This document shows, in pieces, positions 16,580 through 25,161 of a stretch of 30,376 nucleotides of DNA. The notes beneath the pieces were generated by a model. That model did no database searches, was not told where the DNA came from, and saw nothing but the letters and a program-made list of their open reading frames with translations. A program made the translations under genes and the position numbers. The stretch's first letter is position 1. Each line of letters opens with the position of its first letter. Source of the DNA: an uncultured Prevotella sp. (lineage in GTDB: Bacteria; Bacteroidota; Bacteroidia; Bacteroidales; Bacteroidaceae); the NCBI GenBank assembly GCA_934120735.1, contig CAKOVA010000024.1, positions 1 to 30,376 on the forward strand. Direction: 5' to 3'.

Positions 16580-18802
16580 ATGAAACGTTTCTTTAAATTT
16601 TTGTATGGACTCTTCTTCGTTGGCTTGCTCACTCTTTTTGGATGCCAGGCAGACGAACTTCAATCCTTCAGCACAAGCAATAATGAAAGTAATTTCGTGG
16701 AAGAAAAAGAGGCCTTGGAAATCGCAGGCGACTTCCTTGAGCAAAACAGTGATGTGGCTCAAGTGAAGACCAGGGCAGGTGGCATACCTGAACTAAAGGT
16801 GGTGTATACCGACGGAAAGCCGCGCACCCGTGCTTCCAACGCACAACGATCTACCTATTACATTATCAATTATGGTAATGATGGCTATGTTGTCGTTTCT
16901 GCCTCCAAGGGAACTTATCCCATTTTGGGCTATTCCACCAATGGCAAGTTCGACCCTAACAAAATACCTGTGAATATGCGCGAGCTGCTTGACGGCTATT
17001 CTAAAGAGATACGCTTTGCCTTTGAAAACGTAAAGATAGACAATCGCATCAAACAAATGCGGCAGACAGCCATCGCAGGAACTAACCAAGAGATGAATGC
17101 GCAGACATCAGTAAGTCCGTTGTTAGCTAACATTCATTGGAACCAAGCTCCTTATTACAACGCTTACTGCCCGTATAATTGTCCTGTGGGTTGTGTCGCT
17201 ACGGCAACATCCCAAATCATGCGTTACTACGAATATCCTGCTCGAGGAAAGGGCTATCACTCTTACAACTCCAGTTATGGCACGTTGTCTTTCAATTATA
17301 ACTACGATTTGAATTGGAAGAATATGCCGTATTCTGTACTCCGCGAATCCAATAACGATGTAGCAAGCCTTTGCTACGGTGTGGCTGTGGGCTTGGACAT
17401 GGGCTTCTCACCCTCTGGTAGCGGCACCTATCAGCAGTACGTTCCGAAGATGTTGAAGACCTACTATTCTTATCCTGATGCTGTAACGAGCTTGGAACGA
17501 TCAGACTATTCCACTACTCAGTGGGAGAGCATCGTGCGCAACGAGCTTGACAACCGCAGGCCCGTGCAGTATGCCGGGAGTGGAAACGGTGGTGGCCATT
17601 CCTTTGTTTGTGATGGTTACAGCTCTAACGGATACTTCCACATCAATTGGGGATGGGGCGGATCTTCTGATGGTTACTTCCTGCTTAACGCACTCGACCC
17701 AAGTGGTTTGGGCATTGGTGGTGGCTCTGGAGGTTTCAATTACTGGCAAACCATCGTGGTAAACTTTGCTCCTCCAGGCTATAACGACGGCAATGACCCT
17801 GACCCAACCCCTGATCCAACTCCTGATCCAACCCCGACAGATAGCTACGCATCCTCCTATTCGGATTATTTTAACTCCACTTATATTTATTATGTAAGCA
17901 TAGGCGACATGCAAAACTATAGTGGAGCCTCGTCCTACACGTTCTTCCAGAACAAGAAAGTGGAGCTTGAGGCTGGCAGCAGTAACTACATTACGCTCAT
18001 GCCGCGATTCCCTAACGGTGTTTATCCCATGTACTGGTGTGTTTGGGTAGACTTTAATGGCAACAAGAAATTTGAGGACAACGAGCGCGTGTTGGCTCAA
18101 TACATGAATTCGGACAACTATTTCTACCGCATGTTCAAGGTTCCCTCCAACGCTGTGAATGGCGAAACGCGCGTGCGTGTCAGTGCAAAATGGGGCAGTT
18201 ATCCTAAACCTGACGAGCACTTTACTTATGGTGAGGTTGAAGATTATACGGCTGTCATCACGAAACCAGCTCCACCTGAGCCTGATCCTGAGCCTGATCC
18301 TAAGCCAAATCCAGATCCTGATCCTACACCAGACCCAACCCCTGATCCCGATCCTGAACCAGACCCGACACCCAATCCAAACACATACTGTACTGTAGGA
18401 GCTGCCAACTTCTCATCAGCTTATATCAGCCAAATCAGTCTTAGCACCATGACGAAGGTGTCAGGCGGAAGTTCATACTCAGACTTTACTTCGTATATTG
18501 CTTACGCAAGTCTTGGCCAGTCCTTTAAGTATGTGCTCACTCCGGGCTTCAAATCTTCTTCCAGAAGCAAGATGTATTGGCGTGTCTATGTCGATTTCAA
18601 CAACGATGGAGTTTTCTCACCAAACGAAAAGAAAGTTGAGCGCTACTCTTATTATGGGTTCTCTGGCTATATCTATGTACCCACAACGACTCAAAAAGGT
18701 AACTATCGCATCCGAATTGTTGCCAGTCCTGACGGCTATCAAGATCCTTGTGGAGAATTCAACAATGGCGAGGTTGAGGATTACACGCTCCAAGTGCGCT
18801 AA
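16580..18802 (+). CDS. C10-family (streptopain-type) cysteine protease lipoprotein with two GEVED domains
   Basis: A 740-residue protein. The signal ends LFGC (lipid Cys22). A streptopain-type propeptide covers about 35-180 (YYIINYGNDGYVVVSAS). The protease domain has catalytic Cys205 in CPVGCVATATSQIMRYYEYP, His340 in GGGHSFVCDGY, and the INWGWGG strand (355-361). After it come a Pro/Asp-rich linker (about 406-420), a GEVED domain (about 421-560, GEVEDY at 551-556), a second DPxPDP linker (about 563-600) and a second GEVED domain to the C-terminus. Relatives include SpeB, PrtT and interpain A, which cut host proteins. The active-site residues are intact. Its position 154 bp after a pore-forming toxin of a class needing proteolytic activation makes toxin processing a possible role, though host-protein or nutrient digestion is equally plausible. 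Confidence 0.93.
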   Translation: MKRFFKFLYGLFFVGLLTLFGCQADELQSFSTSNNESNFVEEKEALEIAGDFLEQNSDVAQVKTRAGGIPELKVVYTDGKPRTRASNAQRSTYYIINYGNDGYVVVSASKGTYPILGYSTNGKFDPNKIPVNMRELLDGYSKEIRFAFENVKIDNRIKQMRQTAIAGTNQEMNAQTSVSPLLANIHWNQAPYYNAYCPYNCPVGCVATATSQIMRYYEYPARGKGYHSYNSSYGTLSFNYNYDLNWKNMPYSVLRESNNDVASLCYGVAVGLDMGFSPSGSGTYQQYVPKMLKTYYSYPDAVTSLERSDYSTTQWESIVRNELDNRRPVQYAGSGNGGGHSFVCDGYSSNGYFHINWGWGGSSDGYFLLNALDPSGLGIGGGSGGFNYWQTIVVNFAPPGYNDGNDPDPTPDPTPDPTPTDSYASSYSDYFNSTYIYYVSIGDMQNYSGASSYTFFQNKKVELEAGSSNYITLMPRFPNGVYPMYWCVWVDFNGNKKFEDNERVLAQYMNSDNYFYRMFKVPSNAVNGETRVRVSAKWGSYPKPDEHFTYGEVEDYTAVITKPAPPEPDPEPDPKPNPDPDPTPDPTPDPDPEPDPTPNPNTYCTVGAANFSSAYISQISLSTMTKVSGGSSYSDFTSYIAYASLGQSFKYVLTPGFKSSSRSKMYWRVYVDFNNDGVFSPNEKKVERYSYYGFSGYIYVPTTTQKGNYRIRIVASPDGYQDPCGEFNNGEVEDYTLQVR

Positions 18803-18845
18803 ACCGCAACCCATTCAGAGCTGACAGATTAGCAAAACCATCCGT

Positions 18846-18884
18846 AAAAGTCCGTGATACCAATGACAGGTATCGCGGACTTTT
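18846..18884 (+). terminator. Rho-independent terminator after the protease gene
   Basis: AAAAGTCCGTGATACC (18846-18861) pairs with GGTATCGCGGACTTTT (18869-18884), a 16-bp stem with one G-U pair and a 7-nt loop, ending in a T-run. It is about 45 bp past the stop. Confidence 0.88.
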
Positions 18885-19390
18885 GTCATGTATGGGGCAC
18901 GAGGAGATGAGTCTTTCTTCCACACATTCGTTATGTAACAATACGAAGTGCGCAGAGATTTTTTTGCGTATGGATCATTTTGCAGGCTGGTTTTATTCGG
19001 AACAATCAAGGAGGCTATATACCTTTGCCATGTAGGATGAAGCATAGTGGGACTCTGCTGGAGGGCAACTCCATGAGGAATTGGAATCCATAAAACGACA
19101 AGTATGAGCCGGATCTGCTATGGGAGTTGTTCCTGCTTTTCCATCCTTAGAATTTCACTTGTTCAACTCGTTGTTGAAGCAAGAGTAAGTGATTGTTTTC
19201 ACCAGTAAACAACCATTCTTCAGCGGAAGGGTCGTCATTGCTGTTTATCGTGTAATCAAAAGAGGCAGAAACATCAGGTTGTCCCTTTTGTTTGCGCTAC
19301 GCAAAAGAGCAATGGAATAAAAATAGGTGGGCAAGTAGAGGCGTGATGCATCTCGGTTTTTCAAGAATTGTTCATATTTTTGGTGTTTTC
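18885..19390. other. Gene-free stretch before repeat copy 2
   Basis: No intact gene was found. There is one isolated TAnnTTTG match (TACCTTTG, 19020-19027) with no suitable partner 20 bp upstream and no convincing ORF after it. The only coding-like signal is the short minus-strand fragment at 19147-19296. The rest shows nothing recognisable. Confidence 0.5.
19147..19296 (-). pseudogene. C-terminal fragment of an unidentified protein
   Basis: The minus strand is open for 49 codons ending TAA at 19147-19149, with protein-like content: ASFDYTINSNDDPSAEEWLF, then a Leu/Gln-rich end QQRVEQVKF. It has no start codon; a TAG (19297-19299) closes the frame upstream, and the sequence before it continues in another frame with a hydrophobic stretch. 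It reads like the 3' end of a gene whose 5' part was lost or frameshifted. The family is not recognised, and chance cannot be excluded at this length. Confidence 0.35.
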
Positions 19391-19703
19391 AAAATATTCG
19401 TTCTAGAAAAATGATGCTCTTTTTGGATGTTGTTTGGCACTTTTTTGCACAACCGTCGGTCTGTTTTGATGCAATAGCATGCAGTTTGCCATTCTATAGC
19501 ATGCAGTTTGTCCCTCAAACTCAATGCTTTGATACCCCTATCTGCATGCTTTTTCAGTCTTAAAGCATAGCTTTTGCCTGTGAGTCAATGCAGCTGAAAA
19601 CTGTAAGAGCCTGAAAAACAAACGCATATAAAAATCGTATATTTGCGCCCAATGACCAGTTTGGTTGCAAATATGCGAGTATTTTTCGCGGTTGTCAACA
19701 TAT
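19391..19703. repeat. Composite intergenic element, copy 2
   Basis: It has the same architecture as copy 1: TTCTAG at 19401, then block A modules TAGCATGCAGTTTGC (19475-19489), TAGCATGCAGTTTG (19497-19510), the inverse CAAACTCAATGCTTT (19516-19530), CTGCATGCTTTT (19542-19553) and AAAGCATAGCTTTTGC (19562-19577). Block B is the inverted pair CGTATATTTGC (19636-19646) and GCAAATATGCG (19667-19677). GTCAA follows at 19694, 17 bp after block B, as in copy 1. The A-to-B spacing is about 59 bp, also as in copy 1. No protein is encoded. Confidence 0.7.
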
Positions 19704-19928
19704 TTCGTATGTTAACCGCTATGTTTTTATCTGCTCAGTTTTCTGCTTGCGGCCGCTATTTGATGACGGTTGCCTACCGCAACACCGTTTTTTTGCTCCG
19801 TTTAACCATTATATTCCTACTGCCTGAGGCATAGGTTTCCTTTTATTAAATGTTAGATGGATATCGATGCATCTTGGTTCGTGGCTGATGATTCAAAACC
19901 GATGTGGAAAATTTTCCAATCATTTTAT

Positions 19929-19959
19929 TTTGTTACGCGCTTAGTTTGCAGTATCTTTG
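19929..19959 (+). promoter_or_regulatory. Probable purL promoter (first array unit)
   Basis: TTTG (19929-19932), 19 bp, then TATCTTTG (19952-19959), an exact consensus pair. TATCTT and AAGATA flank TGCAT here as a small inverted repeat. The predicted leader is about 230 nt and contains the rest of the tandem array. Confidence 0.6.
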
Positions 19960-20165
19960 CATAAGATAGGCTGCGCCTCAGCAAAATAAGTTAACTTCTT
20001 TTGCCTTCGGCTTGCGCTATCTTTGCATAAGGTAGGCTGCGCCTCAGCAAAGCAAGTAAATTTTCTTTGCCTTCGGCTTGCGCTATCTTTGCATAAAAGA
20101 GACTTCGCCTTAGCAATTTCAGGCAAGCCTGATTGCGTTCGGCTCGTACTCTTTTTGCAATAACT
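19945..20165 (+). repeat. 66-bp tandem array carrying TATCTTTGC elements, upstream of purL
   Basis: Three units start with TATCTTTGCATAA at 19952, 20018 and 20084 (period exactly 66), and a degraded fourth follows at about 20147. Units share GGCTGCGCCTCAGCAAA and TTTGCCTTCGGCTTGCGC. Between these, unit one has GCAAAATAAGTTAACTT, part of a near-palindrome. Each TATCTTTG equals the Bacteroidota -7 consensus, but only the first has a good TTTG partner. Minus-strand reading frames across this stretch are translations of the repeat, not genes. Confidence 0.85.
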
Positions 20166-20194
20166 AATATTCGCCAAACTAATAATAAAGATAT

Positions 20195-23100
20195 ATGATT
20201 CTCTTCTTTAAAACCCCGCAAGAAACCATTATTGCCACCGAGATGGACCATCAACCCAGCCAAGAGGAAACCAACAAACTATGCTGGCTCTTCGATGGAG
20301 CAGAATGTATAGACACACAACAGCTTGATGGAATCTATGTGGGGCCGCGCCGCGAGATGGTGACACCATGGAGTACAAATGCCGTAGAGATCACCGAGAA
20401 CATGAATCTGAGCGGTATCACGCGTATCGAGGAGTACTTCCCGGTAAGCTCCAAGGAGGCCACGTACGACCCGATGTTGCAGCGCATGTACGAGGGGCTG
20501 GACCAGAGGCTGTTCACCGTGAACCGTGAGCCGGAGCCTATTAAGCATGTGGAGAATCTGGAGCAGTACAATGAGGACGAGGGATTGGCCCTTTCGCCAG
20601 AGGAGATGGCGTACCTGCACACCATAGAAAAGCAGAACGGACGGCCCCTCACCGACAGCGAGATATTCGGATTCGCACAGATTAACTCGGAGCATTGCCG
20701 GCATAAGATATTCAGTGGCACGTTTATCATCGACGGGGAGGAGAAAGAGTCGTCGCTCTTTGCGATGATCAAGCGCACTACACAGGAGAATCCCGGCAAG
20801 ATTTTGTCTGCCTACAAGGATAACGTAGCCTTCGCACAAGGCCCAGTCATCGAGCAGTTCGCACCCGCTGACCAGTCAACCAGCGACTATTTCCAGGTGG
20901 AGGACATCGAGAGCGTGATCTCACTGAAAGCCGAAACCCACAACTTCCCAACCACCGTGGAGCCGTTCAACGGTGCCGCAACGGGTACGGGAGGCGAGAT
21001 TCGCGACCGTATGGGCGGTGGCGTAGGTTCTTGGCCGTTGGCCGGAACGGCGGTGTACATGACAGCCTATCCGCGTTTGGAAAGCGAATCTCGCACCTGG
21101 GAGGACATCCTGCCTGTTCGGAAATGGCTGTATCAGACTCCCGAACAAATACTCATCAAGGCCTCGAACGGTGCCAGCGACTTCGGAAACAAGTTCGGTC
21201 AACCGCTCATCTGCGGTTCGGTGCTGACGTTCGAACATCAGGAAGACGGTCAGAAGCTGGCCTACGACAAGGTTATCATGCTGGCTGGGGGCGTTGGTTA
21301 CGGCAAGAAACGCGACTGTTTGAAGAAAGAACCGCAGAAAGGAAACAAGGTCGTGGTGGTTGGGGGCGACAACTACCGCATTGGTTTGGGTGGCGGAAGC
21401 GTGTCGTCCGTTGACACCGGACGCTACACCAGCGGCATTGAACTGAACGCTATACAGCGTGCGAACCCAGAAATGCAGAAGCGCGCCTACAACTTGGTGC
21501 GCGCCTTGGTGGAGGAAAAGGAAAATCCGGTGGTATCCATCCATGACCATGGCAGTGCCGGTCACCTGAACTGTCTGTCGGAACTCGTGGAAGACTGCGG
21601 CGGAGAGATTGATATGACCAAGTTGCCTATCGGTGATAAGACGCTCAGTGCCAAGGAAATCATTGCCAATGAGAGCCAGGAGCGCATGGGACTGCTCATC
21701 GATGAGCGGCATCTGGATCACGTCAAGGCCATCGCCGAGCGTGAGCGCGCACCGCTGTATGTGGTGGGTGAGACCACCGGCGACGCACACTTCTCATTTG
21801 TACAGGCTGATGGCGTGAAGCCTTTCGACCTGGATGTGGCACAGATGTTTGGACATTCGCCCAAGACCATCATGACCGATGAGACCGTGACGCGCCACTA
21901 TGAGGATGTGACCTATAGCGCCGACCAGATAGACAGCTATATAAATAAGGTGTTGCAGCTGGAGGCCGTGGCGTGCAAAGACTGGCTCACCAACAAGGTA
22001 GACCGCTCGGTAACGGGCAAGATAGCACGCCAGCAGTGCCAAGGCGAAATACAATTGCCGCTCTCCGACTGTGGCGTAGTAGCCTTGGACTACCGCGGCA
22101 AGCGGGGTATCGCCACCGCTTTGGGGCATGCACCACAAGCTGGATTGGCGTCGCCAGAGGCCGGTAGTGTGCTGAGTGTGGCCGAATCGCTCACCAATAT
22201 CGTGTGGGCACCGCTCGAAGATGGGCTGGAAGGCGTCTCATTGTCAGCCAACTGGATGTGGCCATGTCGTGCACAAAGGGGCGAGGACGCACGCTTGTAT
22301 GCCGCAGTGGAGGCCTTGAGCGACTTCTGTTGCTCGCTTCACATCAACGTACCCACTGGTAAAGACTCGCTGTCGCTTACCCAGAAATATCCAAACGGCG
22401 AGAAAATCATCTCTCCTGGAACCGTCATTGTCAGTGCGGGGGGCGAGGTGAAGGATGTCAGGAATGTGGTTTCGCCAGTCTTGGTGAACAGCAAGAACTC
22501 GTCACTCTATTACATCGACTTCTCGTTTGATGACCAACGCCTCGGCGGCAGTGCCTTTGCACAGAGCTTAGGCAAGGTGGGCAGTGACGTTCCGACGGTG
22601 AAAAACCCGGAATACTTTGCCGACTGTTTCGAGGCAATACAGACACTCATCAACAAAGGGTGGGTGATGGCAGGTCATGACATCAGTGCCGGTGGCTTGA
22701 TAACCACGCTGCTGGAGATGACGTTTGCCAACCAACAGGGCGGCATTCATGTGAACTTGTACGATATGAGCGGTGAGGACGTGGTGAAAAATCTGTTTGC
22801 CGAGAACCCCGGAGTGGTGATTCAGGTGTCCGACCTGCACAAACATGCGCTGCGTGAATACCTGGAAAGCGAGGGTATCGGCTATGCCAAGATAGGCTAC
22901 CCCACACCGAAGGAGCGCAAGATTGTCGTGAAGAAGAATGAATGGCAGCACGAGTTCGACATCGATGTCTTGCGCGAGGCATGGTACCAGACATCTTACG
23001 AGCTGGACAAGCGGCAGAGTTTGAACGGCATGGCCGACCAACGTCACCACAACTACAAAGAGCAGCCGCTGCAACTGCAATTCAACGATGCCTTCACGGG

Positions 23101-23902
23101 TAAGCTATCACAATACCAACTCAACGCAGACCGCCGCACACCTTCAGGCATCAGGGCGGCTATCATCCGCGAGAAAGGAACCAACGGCGAGCGCGAGATG
23201 GCTTACGCCTTGTATCTGGCGGGGTTTGACGTGAAGGATGTAATGATGACCGACTTGATCAGCGGTCGCGAGACACTGGAAGACATCAACCTGATTGTGT
23301 TCTGTGGCGGCTTTTCCAACAGTGATGTGCTCGGTTCGGCCAAAGGGTGGGCAGGCGCATTCCTGTACAACCCCAAGGCCAAGGAAGCCCTCGACAGGTT
23401 CTATGCCCGCAAGGATACGCTGTCGTTGGGCATCTGCAACGGCTGTCAGCTCATGGTTGAACTCAACTTAATCAATCCCGAACATCAGCAAAGAACCTGC
23501 ATGTTGCACAATGACTCGCACAAGTTTGAGAGTGCATTCCTTGGGTTGACCATCCCAGAGAACAACAGTGTGATGCTTGGAAGCTTCTCGGGCAGTAAGC
23601 TCGGCATTTGGGTTGCCCACGGAGAAGGTAAGTTCAGCCTGCCTGAAGGTGAGGAAAACTACCACATCATTGCCAAATACAGCTACAACTCCTATCCCGG
23701 CAATCCTAATGGAAGCGACTACAGCGTGGCTGGTATCTGCTCCAAGGACGGACGACACTTAGCTATGATGCCTCATCTGGAACGCTCCATCTTCCCATGG
23801 CAGAACGCTTATTACCCCTACAAGCGACACATGGATGAGGTAACGCCATGGATAGAGGCGTTTGTGAATGCGAGAGAGTGGGTGGAAAAACAGGTGCAGT
23901 AG
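20195..23902 (+). CDS. purL: Phosphoribosylformylglycinamidine synthase
   Basis: A 1235-residue single-chain PurL, the large form with a fused glutaminase domain. It converts FGAR, glutamine and ATP to FGAM in cytoplasmic purine synthesis. Conserved parts include the N-terminal region (KLCWLFDGAE), FAQINSEHCRHKIFSG, the AIRS-type ATP-binding blocks (KAETHNFPTTVEPFNGAATG, TGGEIRDRMGG) and the second AIRS half (ISAGGLITTLLEM). The C-terminal class I glutamine amidotransferase domain has Cys1081 in LGICNGCQLM, and His1194 and Glu1196 in PHLERSIFPW. The start MILFFKTPQ fits PurL of other Bacteroidales. The leader carries the 66-bp tandem array. Identification is certain. Confidence 0.97.
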   Translation: MILFFKTPQETIIATEMDHQPSQEETNKLCWLFDGAECIDTQQLDGIYVGPRREMVTPWSTNAVEITENMNLSGITRIEEYFPVSSKEATYDPMLQRMYEGLDQRLFTVNREPEPIKHVENLEQYNEDEGLALSPEEMAYLHTIEKQNGRPLTDSEIFGFAQINSEHCRHKIFSGTFIIDGEEKESSLFAMIKRTTQENPGKILSAYKDNVAFAQGPVIEQFAPADQSTSDYFQVEDIESVISLKAETHNFPTTVEPFNGAATGTGGEIRDRMGGGVGSWPLAGTAVYMTAYPRLESESRTWEDILPVRKWLYQTPEQILIKASNGASDFGNKFGQPLICGSVLTFEHQEDGQKLAYDKVIMLAGGVGYGKKRDCLKKEPQKGNKVVVVGGDNYRIGLGGGSVSSVDTGRYTSGIELNAIQRANPEMQKRAYNLVRALVEEKENPVVSIHDHGSAGHLNCLSELVEDCGGEIDMTKLPIGDKTLSAKEIIANESQERMGLLIDERHLDHVKAIAERERAPLYVVGETTGDAHFSFVQADGVKPFDLDVAQMFGHSPKTIMTDETVTRHYEDVTYSADQIDSYINKVLQLEAVACKDWLTNKVDRSVTGKIARQQCQGEIQLPLSDCGVVALDYRGKRGIATALGHAPQAGLASPEAGSVLSVAESLTNIVWAPLEDGLEGVSLSANWMWPCRAQRGEDARLYAAVEALSDFCCSLHINVPTGKDSLSLTQKYPNGEKIISPGTVIVSAGGEVKDVRNVVSPVLVNSKNSSLYYIDFSFDDQRLGGSAFAQSLGKVGSDVPTVKNPEYFADCFEAIQTLINKGWVMAGHDISAGGLITTLLEMTFANQQGGIHVNLYDMSGEDVVKNLFAENPGVVIQVSDLHKHALREYLESEGIGYAKIGYPTPKERKIVVKKNEWQHEFDIDVLREAWYQTSYELDKRQSLNGMADQRHHNYKEQPLQLQFNDAFTGKLSQYQLNADRRTPSGIRAAIIREKGTNGEREMAYALYLAGFDVKDVMMTDLISGRETLEDINLIVFCGGFSNSDVLGSAKGWAGAFLYNPKAKEALDRFYARKDTLSLGICNGCQLMVELNLINPEHQQRTCMLHNDSHKFESAFLGLTIPENNSVMLGSFSGSKLGIWVAHGEGKFSLPEGEENYHIIAKYSYNSYPGNPNGSDYSVAGICSKDGRHLAMMPHLERSIFPWQNAYYPYKRHMDEVTPWIEAFVNAREWVEKQVQ

Positions 23903-23935
23903 ACGAGTTGACAAGTTCACGAGTTGACGAGTCGA
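23903..23935. repeat. Short ~10-nt repeat tract after purL
   Basis: GACGAGTTGACAAGTTCACG followed by AGTTGACGAGTCGAC is about three units of the same repeat found at 4129-4462 and 25162-25375. Only one arm is present. It begins right after the purL stop, in the 88-bp gap before chrA1. Confidence 0.75.
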
Positions 23936-23990
23936 CTACATGATAACATAAGGCATTCATCAGTTAGGTAACAATTACCATTTACAGCGC

Positions 23991-24581
23991 ATGGGCGATC
24001 ATATCAAAATTCCCAACACGGTAGAGACATCGCAGGACAACCAGCGATGGTTTACGCTTTTTAAGACATTTGTCAAGATAGGAGCGTTTACCCTTGGCGG
24101 CGGTTATGCCATGATACCAATCATTGAAGCAGAAGTGGTTGACCGGCATAAGTGGATTGACAAGGACGAGTTTCTCGACCTTATTGCCATCGCACAAAGC
24201 TGTCCTGGCGTGTTCGCTGTTAACATCAGCATCTTCATAGGCTATAAGCTGCGAGGAGTGCGAGGAGCAATTTGCACCGCCATGGGTGCGTCGTTGCCCT
24301 CGTTTTTCATCATCTTGCTAATCGCTATGTTCTTCCATCGCTTCATGGAAGTGCCATGGATTGCTGCTATGTTCAATGGCATTCGTCCGGCAGTGGTGGC
24401 ATTGATTGCCGTTCCCACGTTCAACTTGGCCAAGAGTGCCGGCATTTCATTGGTCAATTGTTGGATACCCATCATCTCTGCCCTGCTGATATGGGCCATC
24501 GGCGTGAACCCCATTTTCATCATCATTGCCGCAGGTATCGGTGGATACATATACGGACAATTTATCAAACCCACTGAGTAG
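23991..24581 (+). CDS. Chromate transporter family protein, N-terminal-type half
   Basis: A 196-residue membrane protein with a single CHR domain (half the size of full-length ChrA). It shows the family motif FVKIGAFTLGGGYAMIPIIE (about residues 26-45) and the conserved AQSCPGVFAVNISIFIGYKL (about 67-86), and then several hydrophobic helices. Short-chain CHR proteins are encoded as pairs that work together; the second half starts 1 bp after this stop. Some family members export chromate, but in anaerobic gut-type bacteria the true substrate is often unknown. Sequence supports the family, not the ion. Confidence 0.9.
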   Translation: MGDHIKIPNTVETSQDNQRWFTLFKTFVKIGAFTLGGGYAMIPIIEAEVVDRHKWIDKDEFLDLIAIAQSCPGVFAVNISIFIGYKLRGVRGAICTAMGASLPSFFIILLIAMFFHRFMEVPWIAAMFNGIRPAVVALIAVPTFNLAKSAGISLVNCWIPIISALLIWAIGVNPIFIIIAAGIGGYIYGQFIKPTE

Positions 24582-24582
24582 C

Positions 24583-25158
24583 ATGATTTATCTCTATCTT
24601 TTCATTACTTTTTTCCAAATAGGTTTGTTTGGTTTCGGTGGCGGCTACGGCATGCTTTCGCTCATTCAGACAGAAACGGTGATACACCATCACTGGCTCA
24701 GCAGTGCCGAGTTCACCAATATCGTGGCCATCAGTCAGATGACACCCGGCCCCATTGGCATCAATTCGGCCACCTATTGCGGCTATGCGGCCGTGCACAA
24801 CGCGGGCTATGGCATGCCCATGGCCATCCTGGGTTCAGCCACAGCCACCTTCGCCTTGGTGCTTCCATCCCTCATTCTCATGATTCTCATCAGTAAAATG
24901 TTCATGAAGTACATGAACACTGAACCCGTACAGAATGTCTTCAGCGGACTGCGACCTGCCGTAGTGGGATTGCTTGGCGCTGCCACCCTGCTGCTCATGA
25001 ACGAGGAGAACTTTGGCTCCATGATTGAAAACCCATGGCAATTCTGGATTAGCGTGGCTCTCTTCTGCGCTACCTTCATCGGAACAAAATATGTAAAGAT
25101 TAACCCTATCCGGATGATATGCTACGCAGCATTCGCAGGACTCATGCTACTGTATTGA
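24583..25158 (+). CDS. Chromate transporter family protein, C-terminal-type half
   Basis: A 191-residue protein with one CHR domain: FFQIGLFGFGGGYGMLSLIQ (about residues 8-27) and SQMTPGPIGINSATYCGY (about 49-66). ATG 24583 is chosen because it lies 1 bp after the chrA1 stop and starts a membrane helix at once; an in-frame upstream start would overlap chrA1 and add 19 hydrophilic residues. It is the paralogue and likely partner of chrA1, probably co-translated in the inner membrane. It is followed by the repeat array at 25162. Confidence 0.9.
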   Translation: MIYLYLFITFFQIGLFGFGGGYGMLSLIQTETVIHHHWLSSAEFTNIVAISQMTPGPIGINSATYCGYAAVHNAGYGMPMAILGSATATFALVLPSLILMILISKMFMKYMNTEPVQNVFSGLRPAVVGLLGAATLLLMNEENFGSMIENPWQFWISVALFCATFIGTKYVKINPIRMICYAAFAGLMLLY

Positions 25159-25161
25159 GGG

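Noticed and set aside
17501..18220. 239-codon minus-strand ORF inside the protease gene
   Set aside because: It is the antisense shadow of the C10 protease coding sequence; it has no recognised domain or promoter.
19020..19027. TACCTTTG as a promoter of a small RNA
   Set aside because: There is no TTTG at the right distance and no terminator-like hairpin with a T-run soon after; a single octamer match is expected by chance.
18815..19045. Overlapping short minus-strand ORFs after the protease gene
   Set aside because: They cross the terminator stem and share no family features.
19941..20263. Minus-strand ORFs with repeated Lys/Gln/Leu-rich segments
   Set aside because: They are translations of the 66-bp tandem array upstream of purL, with no start context or family match.
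20921..21790. 289-codon minus-strand ORF inside purL
   Set aside because: It is an antisense shadow in a highly conserved gene; long antisense frames are expected from its codon use.
24526..24582. Upstream start for the second chromate-transporter gene
   Set aside because: It would overlap chrA1 by 56 bp and add a hydrophilic tail; ATG 24583 lies 1 bp after the chrA1 stop.
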